This document shows positions 18,229-26,608 of a DNA stretch of 60,578 nt, in pieces (position 1 is the stretch's first letter; each line of letters starts with the position of its first letter). The notes under the pieces were generated by a model. The model did no database searches. It was given only the letters and a program-made list of their open reading frames with translations, and was not told the origin of the DNA. The stretch comes from Planctomycetota bacterium (GTDB lineage: Bacteria > Planctomycetota > Planctomycetia > Pirellulales > Pirellulaceae), in NCBI GenBank assembly GCA_027619595.1, contig JAQCHP010000012.1, positions 1 through 60,578 on the forward strand, in the 5' to 3' direction. Both the position numbers and the translations under genes were made by a program.

Positions 18229-19389
18229 TCATTCGGGCAAGACGCTTGCCAGCGATTGACCCAAACGTAACGTGACCTGGCGGTCGCCCAACAGTAGTTC
18301 CAGGTCGCGCGAGTTGACTCTTAGCACGGATGCGGAAACCGACCCGATGTGCAGTGAGTCCCCGGCTTTGAGCAGATGCAGGACGCCGGTCGTGCGAACT
18401 TGTAGCCAGGCATTTGTTTCGTCGTCGCCCGACGTCATGCCGCAAAAATAGGCCTGCTTCGCATCGTCCAAAGCAAACTGTGACCGATCTTTGGAAGTGG
18501 CAGCATGGACGTTGACCGTGATTTTTTGCAATGCGTTCAGTGGGGGACTCCCGTCATCTTGCACCCGAACGGTTAAATCCAATTGCCCCTCCTTCGCTGG
18601 TTGCCACTTAATTTCGCCGGTGGTGGCGTCGATCGTGGCCTCGTTCGGGGGATCGACTAGTTCGAACCGCAATTTGTCACCGGGATCGGGGTCTTTCCCG
18701 GTCGCTTGAAGGGTCAACGTGGCGCCTAATTCGTGCGTGGCAAGGGCGGGGACATCGAGCGTGGGAGGATGATTGGGCGGCACAAAAAAGTTACGAGCCA
18801 TAATCAGTTCGGCAGATTCGCGCTGCGCTTCCAGTGCGCGTGGCGGTCCATCAGCGACTTCACGATCCGTCGCGGCGGCCATCGCATAGACTTCGACGGT
18901 CGCTTCGATCTTGAGTCGTCGCGTACCTTCCTGGGGCGTCAAGGTTACGTTGCGCATCAGGTGTAAGCGTTCGAGCGAGTAAAATTCCTGCCACCACGCA
19001 AGGCATTCGGGCAAAGTCCCATTGGCACCCAGACGAAAACTAAGGACAACATCCCCATTTTTTCTTGCGGACGGATTATTCGATTGGACATAGGCGCCAT
19101 CAAGACCGCAACGGTTCACCCGGTCTAACAACCATTGTTGATACCGTGTTTGTGACTGGTCGACACCCTGCCCAGCGCGGAGCGCCCGCGATTCCAGGCT
19201 GCGTAGTGTTTGAAGCGCGATTTTACCTTGACGCACTTCGGCTTGCCTCGCCCGGATGTTTTCTTGGATTTTCTGTTCGGCGTCGGTACGCTTCTGGAAT
19301 TCAGAACGCACGTAACTGAACACTGAAAAGAGCACCAACAGTAGGATGGCCGCCGCGCCAGCAGACGCCAGTAGTTTTTCTCGCTTCAT
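18229..19389 (-). CDS. gspM: GspM/PilO-like protein fused to Ig-like and GspC/PilP-like domains
   Basis: A 386-residue inner-membrane protein at the end of the type II secretion-like cluster. Residues 8-27 are a membrane helix, followed by a coiled coil (30-70) and a GspM/PilO-type ferredoxin-like domain (about 80-175, VVLSFRLGANGTLPECLAWW). Residues 206-295 form an Ig-like or cadherin-like domain (NHPPTLDVP, ATGKDPDPGDKLRFEL, IDATTGEIKWQP, VRVQDDGSPPLN). The last part (305-382) has the look of the GspC homology region or PilP: LLKAGDSLHIGSVSASVL, then LELLLGDRQVTLRLGQ. In standard systems GspC or PilP is a separate gene that contacts the secretin. Its start overlaps the end of gspL (ATGA). 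Domain 1 is supported by position; the last domain is inference. Confidence 0.65.
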   Translation of the reverse strand: MKREKLLASAGAAAILLLVLFSVFSYVRSEFQKRTDAEQKIQENIRARQAEVRQGKIALQTLRSLESRALRAGQGVDQSQTRYQQWLLDRVNRCGLDGAYVQSNNPSARKNGDVVLSFRLGANGTLPECLAWWQEFYSLERLHLMRNVTLTPQEGTRRLKIEATVEVYAMAAATDREVADGPPRALEAQRESAELIMARNFFVPPNHPPTLDVPALATHELGATLTLQATGKDPDPGDKLRFELVDPPNEATIDATTGEIKWQPAKEGQLDLTVRVQDDGSPPLNALQKITVNVHAATSKDRSQFALDDAKQAYFCGMTSGDDETNAWLQVRTTGVLHLLKAGDSLHIGSVSASVLRVNSRDLELLLGDRQVTLRLGQSLASVLPE

Positions 19390-20909
19390 TTGGATGTGGC
19401 CTCTCGCGCAGCTGGGGGCTCAACGGCGGCGGACGACTTGGTGCCGCTCGGCGGCGCCGGTGACCGGGGACTGGGCGTCGGACTCCCAACATCAGCAACG
19501 AATGGCGTAGGATTAACAAACACATTTTCATTGAACGACCACACGTAATGTTTCGCATCGGCCAACTGAATTCGACCTTCACTCGACGGATGCAACGACT
19601 CGCCGCGCAGGTTGTTCTCCATTATTTCCAATGTATCTGGCTTGTCGACCCGACCCTCTAATCGGATCACGCCCCCTTCTCCAGTTGCAGTGGCCAAAAC
19701 TTTCGATAACAGCACTTGATCGGCCGGTGGCAATGCGCGCGCCACTTGTCCCAGACGTTCAAGCCAATTAGCGTGTCCCTTAGCCCAACGTTCCACCTCG
19801 CCCAAATGGCTTCGAATTTTCTTATAACCGTCGGCCTCTTTCTTGAGGCTCTGTAGGTCCCTTTGCAGCGACAAGTTGTGTTCGTCGCAAACCCCAAGTC
19901 GCCACCAAAAAAGTGCTACGGCGGCCGCCACGCTGGCCGCCAGACCGAGAACTATCTGCCGCGTACGTGCGTGAGCGTCTTTAGGGACCGGACGGTGTCG
20001 TGAATGAAGAAAGTCGAGCAACGGTGGACGGTCTCGGACAATCTCATAAGCAGCGCCGATTAATGCGGCGCTGAGAAGGGTGGTGTCGCACTGGCCGGCC
20101 TTCGCTGACGCAGGGTTAGGAATTATATGCAATCGCTCTTTGCCGAGTGAATCAAATCGCTCCTGATAGGCTCGTCGAATAGGTTCGGATCCGCAGAGCA
20201 CGATGTCGCGTACGTCGGAACGGTCGGCCGGAGCAGCGGCCCGCGTGCGAAGTCGTTCTCGTTCCAAAGCGGCAACACCATCAAGAAGTTCGGACGTGTC
20301 CCATCGGGCTGATCGAGTCAAGAGGATTCGATCGTCGTCGACCAGCGTGATTTCCGCTTGCTCATTTTGAATGTCCAAGAGCCAGTACGGATTTACCGTT
20401 AGCGATGCAGCCTTTGCGGCATGCACAGCAGCTGAGGGTCGCGGGCAAATGTGCTCCAGCCGTAGACCGATATCGCCAGCGAGCGTGACCAACGCATCGC
20501 GTGCTTGTTTCGAAATTGCCGCTGCCAGGACTTGTGTTCCAAGATGGCTACTGGACTCCAGTGGCGTAAAGTCGACAACACCATCGTCACGTAGTGTTGT
20601 AAAGTGCTGCAACGACTGGAACGCGACCATGTCGGGCCATTCGACCTCGGGAGCCGGGGGCAGCGACATGGGCTGCAGCTCGTAGAATTCCCGCCCCAAA
20701 AGGATCACGGTGCGCGATCTTCGAAGTCCCTTCGCATTGACAACCGCTGCTAGTGGTTCTTGCGCTGCGGCGATGGATGCGAGCGACGAACTACCACTCG
20801 GCAGCCCGTCTACGACAAACGTCTCGTACAGGTCACCGGAATTGTTATCGTTGGTAATCAAACCTACCAAGCGATCGGCACGCCAATCGAGGATGAGTTG
20901 TCTTGCCAT
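19386..20909 (-). CDS. gspL: GspL/PilM-like type II secretion assembly platform protein
   Basis: A 507-residue protein with the GspL layout. The first 300 residues form an actin-like cytoplasmic domain (LILDWRADRLVGLI at the start, VILLGREFYELQPMSLPPAP, LLDIQNEQAEITLVDDDRIL, RDIVLCGSEPIRRAYQ). A membrane helix follows near 330-350 (IVLGLAASVAAAVALFWW), then a periplasmic coiled coil and a small ferredoxin-like domain. The last 40 residues are Pro/Ser-rich. In type II systems GspL recruits the ATPase GspE to the membrane. The ATG at 20909 is chosen because the actin-like strand begins directly there; the open frame runs further upstream without family resemblance. It is 59 bases after gspK and overlaps the next gene by four bases. 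Confidence 0.8.
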   Translation of the reverse strand: MARQLILDWRADRLVGLITNDNNSGDLYETFVVDGLPSGSSSLASIAAAQEPLAAVVNAKGLRRSRTVILLGREFYELQPMSLPPAPEVEWPDMVAFQSLQHFTTLRDDGVVDFTPLESSSHLGTQVLAAAISKQARDALVTLAGDIGLRLEHICPRPSAAVHAAKAASLTVNPYWLLDIQNEQAEITLVDDDRILLTRSARWDTSELLDGVAALERERLRTRAAAPADRSDVRDIVLCGSEPIRRAYQERFDSLGKERLHIIPNPASAKAGQCDTTLLSAALIGAAYEIVRDRPPLLDFLHSRHRPVPKDAHARTRQIVLGLAASVAAAVALFWWRLGVCDEHNLSLQRDLQSLKKEADGYKKIRSHLGEVERWAKGHANWLERLGQVARALPPADQVLLSKVLATATGEGGVIRLEGRVDKPDTLEIMENNLRGESLHPSSEGRIQLADAKHYVWSFNENVFVNPTPFVADVGSPTPSPRSPAPPSGTKSSAAVEPPAAREATSK

Positions 20910-20968
20910 AGCGAAACTTTCAATTCGGGAATCAAAGAAACGTGTCGGGAGCTGGCCTTCAACGGATT

Positions 20969-22501
20969 CTATGGAGGTAGTGTGCCAGACATCTGTTGCG
21001 TTAGCACCGACCCGACTTGTCCGCCGGCAGAGGTCATCTCTTTCCACAGTAATACGCGAGGAGCGTTTTGGGTAGCATCTACGACCACTTCGGCTCGCGA
21101 TTCCACACCCGTCACCTGTGTCCCCACGATTTGAGCTCGGTAAACGCTCCCCCCGCCGGTCACATAGGGATAAATGGCCTTCATTTCTTCGAGACTTAGA
21201 ATTCCCTGCGTGAACAGCCAAGTGGGAAACCACTGCGTTTCGTCTGAAGCAATTGGGTCGACGATCCTTTGTGACAGAATCAAGCTGATTTTGGTTGGAT
21301 CCAGGCCAGGCAGTGTCGCCAAGACCGAAAAAGGAGCCTGGTTTACATTGATTCGGCCTGGGAAGTTCGATTGACCGTCGACCGCAACCGCGTCGAGCAG
21401 CCTGACAAGGTAACTTGCCGCTTGGGCGGGATCGGCTGAAAAAGGTGATTTCAGAACGGTCGGTTGTTTCTCCCCCGGAAACGTAACCTGGACCCGCGCA
21501 CCGATGAGACTGAGTACATTGTCAATTTTTTGCTGCCCGCCAGAATTGAGGTCAACGGAACGCCCGTTCATTGTTTCACCCGGATCGGCACCGGCATAAG
21601 CCTGTCCCACGCGAAAGGCGAGAATAAATGCAACCCACTCGGAGTCCAGCACTGCACTCAAATCGGTCGACAGTTGCTGCAAGTCACTCCCATTGAGGTC
21701 AATCCGAGGAAGTCCAAACTGATTGACATTTTTTTCGGCGCTCCAGATTGTAAGGTACGGATACCATCCGAAGTCCATGGAACCACTGACGTTGTCTGTA
21801 CTGCTAGAAGTGTTCGATATGGCCTCGCTCTCGGAAATTACTCCATCCCGATTTTGGTCAAGACCGAACATCAACGCCGGCGTAATACCGCGAACTAACA
21901 ATAACTCTTCCACCGATTTCAAAGGACCGTTGCGTGCTTGGTAGGGCTGCGCCAAGCTGGTGTAGTAATCGGATTCACAACCTTCGGGGCGCGATTCGTT
22001 GTCGGAATCCAGCCAATCTAAAATGGCTTGAGCCACAGGCGATGTCATCCCTGGTAGCGCTAACAGCGCTGTTTCTTGCTGTTGCTTGTCAGAGAAATGC
22101 TGGACCAGCGTATTCAAATTGAGCTTTGAAGACTCGTCCCATAATCCGTATCGCAGTCCCGAATAACTTCCAGTCATTTGTATGATGGGGGATACCACTG
22201 ACAGGAGACAGGCATCTGAAGTTTCCGTGATTCCGGACGGCACAGACTGTTGTGCAAAGCGGGCCGGGTTGTTGTATACACCGCCATTCACGGCCACGAT
22301 CGACGGGGAGTCGGCCAACATCACCTGAATCGCGGCGACCCCTGCGTGTAACGCTTGCCTCGATTGGGCTTGTTGTGTCGCAAAACGGACAGCCCTCTGT
22401 TCCACCAACATGCGGTCCACAAATCCATAAATTGATGCCGACAATACAGCTACCAAGACCAAGACGACAATGAGGACAATCCCCGAATGACGCACACTCA
22501 T
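20969..22501 (-). CDS. gspK: GspK-like minor pseudopilin
   Basis: A 510-residue protein of the GspK family. The start MSVRHSGIVLIVVLVLVAVLSASIYGF is a prepilin-like signal in which the usual Glu5 is replaced, as is normal for GspK. Long family members carry an alpha domain inserted between strands: here WDESSKLNLNTL, then ALLALPGMTSPVAQAILDWLD with SDNES, and SVEELLLVRGITPALMFG. A second helix-hairpin-helix-like part lies near RINVNQAPFSVLATLPGLDP. An EF-hand-like loop DQNRDGVISESE is present; GspK proteins bind calcium. GspK caps the pseudopilus tip with GspI and GspJ. Its start overlaps the end of gspJ by four bases. Confidence 0.9.
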   Translation of the reverse strand: MSVRHSGIVLIVVLVLVAVLSASIYGFVDRMLVEQRAVRFATQQAQSRQALHAGVAAIQVMLADSPSIVAVNGGVYNNPARFAQQSVPSGITETSDACLLSVVSPIIQMTGSYSGLRYGLWDESSKLNLNTLVQHFSDKQQQETALLALPGMTSPVAQAILDWLDSDNESRPEGCESDYYTSLAQPYQARNGPLKSVEELLLVRGITPALMFGLDQNRDGVISESEAISNTSSSTDNVSGSMDFGWYPYLTIWSAEKNVNQFGLPRIDLNGSDLQQLSTDLSAVLDSEWVAFILAFRVGQAYAGADPGETMNGRSVDLNSGGQQKIDNVLSLIGARVQVTFPGEKQPTVLKSPFSADPAQAASYLVRLLDAVAVDGQSNFPGRINVNQAPFSVLATLPGLDPTKISLILSQRIVDPIASDETQWFPTWLFTQGILSLEEMKAIYPYVTGGGSVYRAQIVGTQVTGVESRAEVVVDATQNAPRVLLWKEMTSAGGQVGSVLTQQMSGTLPP

Positions 22502-23685
22502 CGCCCACCTCCCTGTCGGCTAGGGTCTGCAGGCGTGTCGTCCGATGATTGATCACCGTCCAACAAATCGGAAATTGCCGATCGGTCGCCGTCAGAAGCA
22601 CCATCGTCGCCTAAGGATCCACCATTCGAATCAGTCGCCGTGGACGCGCCTGTACCTCCAGAATTCGTGACGGCAGTGCTTCCACCGCCAGGAACCTGAG
22701 TAACTGGAAAGGACACTACCAAAGAGAAGACATGCCCGAGGTTTTCACTACCCTCAGAATTTGATGAGATTTCGGAGCGCAATTGGGCCGGCGGTTCCAA
22801 TTGTGAATCATCGTCAGCGTCGACCCACAGCAAGATTTGCATGGCTATCGGCAAGCCTTTCATAACAATCATATCCCATGACGTAAGCCATTGTGTGCCA
22901 TCAAAGTACCAGAATTCGACTTTCCGCACGGAGGGCGCGAAGCTCTGAGCGTTAGCAGGCAACGGGGGTTCATTCCCCAGACTCAATTGCCAAGCACTTG
23001 ACGCTTGAGGCATCGCTGCACGTAGCAAATGGGGCGTTGTCGCCTCTGCGCTCGCAACGTCCAACGCTGGCGTGGCATTCTGAGGAATATCAACGAGATA
23101 AAGAACCGATTGCGTGTCCGGCAGGACGGGACCTGCCAATCCGAACGAAACGTCCTGTGTTGCCTGAAGTTGGGACAGGAACGAAGGAACGAAATGTGTG
23201 TCAATTTGTACCTGCGAAGATGTACCGTAGATGCCGGACATCATGGTAGCCGTAGTCGATACGGCTGAACTACTACCCGAAGAAGCACTGGTGGCTGCGG
23301 AAGTACTGCCGGCTGCCGAAGAATCACTGGACCCGTTGCTAGTGACGGAATTCGTGCCGCCCGTTGATCCGGTCGTGGCGCCGGCATCGGTGCCATTTGT
23401 GTTATTTCCGCCGGCAGAGGTTCCGTCACTGTTGGACGTACTGGTTCCCGTCGCTGCCGAGGTATTTCCGTCTGCCGATAAAGCGACATTGCGCAGGTCA
23501 CGTGCTATTTGGTCGAGGACCACTCGGGCCGTCTGAGATTCAACAATCGCGCGATGACGGTTGTCAGCCACATGTCCCTGCCAGGTTACGAAGTAGCCCA
23601 ATCCCATGAAGATGATACCACTCAGCGCAACAGCAAGCGTGACTTCCAGCAACGTGAATCCGCGAGCGGTTGTTTGCCCCAACAT
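22498..23685 (-). CDS. gspJ: GspJ-like minor pseudopilin with long Ser/Thr/Gly insert
   Basis: A 395-residue protein beginning with a prepilin signal (RGFTLLEVTLAVALSGIIFMG; cleavage before F, Glu5 present). GspJ proteins are usually about 200-250 residues. The extra length comes from a low-complexity Ser/Thr/Gly/Asn/Ala segment at residues 71-148, placed between the N-terminal helix and the globular part, and a Gly/Ser/Asp-rich tail of about 65 residues after SFPVTQVPGG. The core contains the VEFWYFDGTQWLTSWD block and LPIAMQILLWVD strand of the family. Start codon and previous stop share a base (TGATG). It forms the pseudopilus tip with GspI and GspK. Confidence 0.85.
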   Translation of the reverse strand: MLGQTTARGFTLLEVTLAVALSGIIFMGLGYFVTWQGHVADNRHRAIVESQTARVVLDQIARDLRNVALSADGNTSAATGTSTSNSDGTSAGGNNTNGTDAGATTGSTGGTNSVTSNGSSDSSAAGSTSAATSASSGSSSAVSTTATMMSGIYGTSSQVQIDTHFVPSFLSQLQATQDVSFGLAGPVLPDTQSVLYLVDIPQNATPALDVASAEATTPHLLRAAMPQASSAWQLSLGNEPPLPANAQSFAPSVRKVEFWYFDGTQWLTSWDMIVMKGLPIAMQILLWVDADDDSQLEPPAQLRSEISSNSEGSENLGHVFSLVVSFPVTQVPGGGSTAVTNSGGTGASTATDSNGGSLGDDGASDGDRSAISDLLDGDQSSDDTPADPSRQGGGR

Positions 23686-24176
23686 CACTGAGCGTCTCCG
23701 TCGGTAGCATCGGTGCCGCTTCCAGTATTCGAATTCGAACTTTGGGCCGCCGTTCCGCCATCCATCGTAGTTGAGGCCGTCGTTTGAAATCTTGAATCGG
23801 ATGGATCGATGATCCATCGCGTCATCGTCACCGATGCCGTATCCAGCAATTGTCCTTTTCGTTTGACATTTGCGATTGCTTCCAACAGTCCGACGTAGGC
23901 GCCGGGCCGCACATCGATCGAATAGACCCATGCGTCATCTTCCGGTAGGGGAATGTCCGCTACGGAAATGGGCGCAAGGATACCGGCGGACAATTCCTCC
24001 AAACGACTCTCACACCACAGGACAGCTCGTGGTTCGTCACGGGCTACTGCTGCACTGCGGAGCCCCAATTGCATAAGCTGGCTCAACAGCGTCGCAGCAG
24101 TTGCCAGGATCGCCAGGGCCAGAATTACTTCCAACAGACTGAGGGCTGTCCGCATTCTGAGGTTCGATCGTCTCAT
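23685..24176 (-). CDS. gspI: GspI-like minor pseudopilin
   Basis: A 163-residue protein with a prepilin-type N-terminus (LSLLEVILALAILATAATLL, Glu5 present) and the CESRLEELSAG segment that fits the GspI family pattern in which the chain after the helix begins with a conserved residue cluster. The last 35 residues are a Ser/Thr/Asn/Gly-rich tail. GspI begins pseudopilus assembly with GspJ and GspK. The gene overlaps gspH at its start (ATGA) and gspJ at its end (TGATG), so all three are probably translated together. Confidence 0.8.
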   Translation of the reverse strand: MRRSNLRMRTALSLLEVILALAILATAATLLSQLMQLGLRSAAVARDEPRAVLWCESRLEELSAGILAPISVADIPLPEDDAWVYSIDVRPGAYVGLLEAIANVKRKGQLLDTASVTMTRWIIDPSDSRFQTTASTTMDGGTAAQSSNSNTGSGTDATDGDAQ

Positions 24177-24691
24177 GGGGGAGAGTTCGATTCAATCGAG
24201 CCAATGCCTCCAAGGCTGCAGCTGCACGTTATCCCGTGCAACTGAATACGAATACCTTCAGAGTTTTCATTGCGCAATGTGACACTAGCATCCATCGACG
24301 TACCATCTGGGTAAAAGAGAATTTGCTGCAATTCTGTTGCTCCAACAGCATCATTGAGCGTCAGGGTCGGGACTGACAGTTGATGCACAACAATTCCTTC
24401 GGGCAGAGATATGGTTTCTACACCAGCGGTGTCCTGAGTGGGACCGATGGGAGACCAAGGAGCGACCGATAGACTATCCGAATCCGCCTGTACCGCGACG
24501 GCATACGCGCGACGGTGCCGAATGGCGTGATTGCGAGCGTTGGCCAATGTAGTGCGCAGTACGTCGCAACCGGTACGCAATCGCTGTGCAGAAAGTGGAG
24601 CCCTGAGCGTTATGATCGTCGCACTTACCAGTACAACCACCAAGGCGACAACGATCAGTAACTCCAAGAGGGTAAACGCACTACGTCGCAT
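24173..24691 (-). CDS. gspH: GspH-like minor pseudopilin
   Basis: A 172-residue protein with prepilin signal MRRSAFTLLELLIVVALVVV (cleavage before F, Glu5). The following part, LRTGCDVLRTTLANARNHAIRH, fits the GspH/FimT family, in which a helix with conserved Arg and Ala leads into a beta sandwich. The C-terminal IRIQLHGITCSCS completes the fold. GspH links the main GspG pilus to the tip complex. It starts eight bases after gspG and overlaps gspI. Confidence 0.85.
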   Translation of the reverse strand: MRRSAFTLLELLIVVALVVVLVSATIITLRAPLSAQRLRTGCDVLRTTLANARNHAIRHRRAYAVAVQADSDSLSVAPWSPIGPTQDTAGVETISLPEGIVVHQLSVPTLTLNDAVGATELQQILFYPDGTSMDASVTLRNENSEGIRIQLHGITCSCSLGGIGSIESNSPP

Positions 24692-24699
24692 AAATTTTT

Positions 24700-25173
24700 C
24701 TATTTAACGTCAGTAGAAACGTCATCCTCATTTCCGTCTACTCCGTCGGGTCCGTAGCACCAAATTCGGTAGTTGTTTTCAGTGCGCAATTCGTAGTTGT
24801 AGTCACGCCCCCACGGATCCAGGGGAATTTTGACGGCGGCAAGGTAGGGGGTGGTCCCCCATTTCTCAGGATTGGGCAGATCTGCCGGTGCGGTTAACAG
24901 TGCGTTCAGCCCCTGCTCCGATGTAGGGTAGGAATTCACGTTGATTTGAAACAACTCGATCGCTTCCTTAAAGATGCCAATTTGGGTCCGGGCAGTATCT
25001 TGCATCGCTTTTTGTTGTATGCCACGGTAATAGACGAGGGTCGTGGAACCAAGAACGGCCAAAATCACTAGGACCAATAAGACTTCCATGAGCGTGAAAG
25101 CTTGGCGAGTTTGGGTCGTGAACGGATCTCTTTTCGTTGTCATAGTCAACTCCGTGTTGATTGTTATGTCCAT
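24700..25173 (-). CDS. gspG: GspG-like major pseudopilin
   Basis: A 157-residue major pseudopilin. The prepilin signal is QAFTLMEVLLVLVILAVLGS, with Glu5. The rest follows GspG closely: LFQINVNSYPTSEQGLNALL, LPNPEKWGTTPYLA, PLDPWGRDYNYE, and a calcium-loop-like end GPDGVDGNEDDV. It forms the pseudopilus that pushes substrates through the secretin. Two starts are possible: the ATG at 25173 (GGAGG eight bases upstream) and the in-frame ATG at 25143 (GGAG six bases upstream). Both would give a normal cleaved product, as the leader is removed. The dual ribosome sites could raise production of this abundant subunit. Confidence 0.95.
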   Translation of the reverse strand: MDITINTELTMTTKRDPFTTQTRQAFTLMEVLLVLVILAVLGSTTLVYYRGIQQKAMQDTARTQIGIFKEAIELFQINVNSYPTSEQGLNALLTAPADLPNPEKWGTTPYLAAVKIPLDPWGRDYNYELRTENNYRIWCYGPDGVDGNEDDVSTDVK

Positions 25174-25271
25174 GCTTGTTGCCTCCGATTCGAAATTTCA
25201 CTACACCCGCGTCACGATTTGCATGAGGGGGAGTTCACGGGATATCGGTAACCGATTAGGAAGCCGGTACA

Positions 25272-25309
25272 GGTACTCGTGACGGGCCCTAGGGTACTCG
25301 TGACGGGCC
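25272..25309. repeat. Two direct copies of GGTACTCGTGACGGGCC
   Basis: The 17-base string occurs at 25272-25288 and 25293-25309, a period of 21 bases, in the 197-base gap between gspG and gspF. A shortened form (GGTACTCGTGA) is found again just after ribD at about 50975. All lie a short way past the stop codon of a minus-strand gene. Confidence 0.8.
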
Positions 25310-25370
25310 AGGAGACCCGTCCTACCTTTTATCTCCTCGTGCGGGGGTACTTCGTGCTTGCTGTGGGCCA

Positions 25371-26573
25371 TTATACCATACTTCCCATTTTCAAAATGGG
25401 GAGTAACAGTGCCAAGACCATAGTCAAAATCAGGCCTGCCATGACGAGTAACATTAGCGGTTCGAGAAGCCTTACTAACAGATCAAGTCGTCGATACGTG
25501 CGTCTTTCGAGACTATCCGCAATATCGATTAAGACCTTTTCGAGCGTATTCGATTCTTCGGCGACGGCAATCATTTCGACCGATTCACGTGGAAAGTGTC
25601 CACTCTGTGCTAGCGGCTTCGCCAATGATTGCCCCGCCGTCACATTAATAGACGCGTCGGCCACCGCCTGTGATAAGACACGATTGCCGGCGCTTTGGCG
25701 ACTGATGTCAAGCGACTTCAGCAAAGGGACACCGTTCTTGAGTAACGTACCGAGAATACGACAAAATCGGGCGACCGCTAGACTTTCATAGATTTTTCCT
25801 GCCAGGGGCAAACGGAGTCGCAAGTAATCCAACCGCAACTGGTTTTCTTCGCTCATAAGCTGTTGACGAAAAAAGAAAAACAAAACGACCAGACTCAACA
25901 CAAGCCAATGCCCCCATTGCCGCACGACGGAACTCGTCGCCAGCAGCCAATCGGTCATCACGGGCAACTCACCCTTTTCTCGCATGACACCGAACATCAC
26001 CTCACATTGTGGCACGACGAACAGCAACAGCCCGACAAGCACGGCGGTGCCAACCACTGCCAAGAAAATAGGATAGGCCACGGCACCCAACGCACGCCCT
26101 TTGAGATCCTCTTCCTGTTCGGTGAAAAGTGCAACTCGCTCCAAGGCATCTTCAAGGAATCCTCCTTCGCCTCCGGCGCGTACAATATTGATGGCCATAC
26201 TTCGAAAGACGAACCGGTGTCGATCCATGGCTTCCGCTAGACTTGCTCCGTCTTCCACGCGCTGATAGACATCGGAGAGTACCTCCGATAGGCGAGAATT
26301 GGACGACATTTCGCGCAAGAGGTTTAAGGAGCGCAGGAGGGGTACGCCACTGCGCAACAAACCGGCAAGTTGGGCATAGAGAGTAGCCAACGCTTGGGGC
26401 GATATTCGACGTTGCCACAAAGATTGCTTTGGACCTTGGTCCTCAGCCAACGATACGGGAAAGAGCGCACGAGCGGCCAACATAGAGGCCGCCTCACGTG
26501 ACGACGGAGCGGCGATCACACCGGCCGACTGGCGACCTGTTGCGTCACGCGCTATATATTGGAAATCCGGCAT
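25371..26573 (-). CDS. gspF: GspF-like inner-membrane platform protein
   Basis: A 400-residue polytopic protein of the GspF/PilC family with two copies of the cytoplasmic GspF domain. It begins PDFQYIARDATGRQSAG, the family start. The first domain has LATLYAQLAGLLRSGVPLLR and MAINIVRAGGEGGFLEDALE; the second has VARFCRILGTLLKNGVPLL and EMIAVAEESNTLEKVLIDIA. Membrane helices follow each domain (VGTAVLVGLLLFVVP and the C-terminal LLVMAGLILTMVLALLLP). GspF is the membrane hub that the GspE ATPase turns or pushes. The ATG at 26573 is chosen from the family start. It lies 35 bases after gspE. Confidence 0.93.
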   Translation of the reverse strand: MPDFQYIARDATGRQSAGVIAAPSSREAASMLAARALFPVSLAEDQGPKQSLWQRRISPQALATLYAQLAGLLRSGVPLLRSLNLLREMSSNSRLSEVLSDVYQRVEDGASLAEAMDRHRFVFRSMAINIVRAGGEGGFLEDALERVALFTEQEEDLKGRALGAVAYPIFLAVVGTAVLVGLLLFVVPQCEVMFGVMREKGELPVMTDWLLATSSVVRQWGHWLVLSLVVLFFFFRQQLMSEENQLRLDYLRLRLPLAGKIYESLAVARFCRILGTLLKNGVPLLKSLDISRQSAGNRVLSQAVADASINVTAGQSLAKPLAQSGHFPRESVEMIAVAEESNTLEKVLIDIADSLERRTYRRLDLLVRLLEPLMLLVMAGLILTMVLALLLPILKMGSMV

Positions 26574-26608
26574 TGTGGTCCAACCGCGCCTCATGGATTA
26601 AAAATTGA

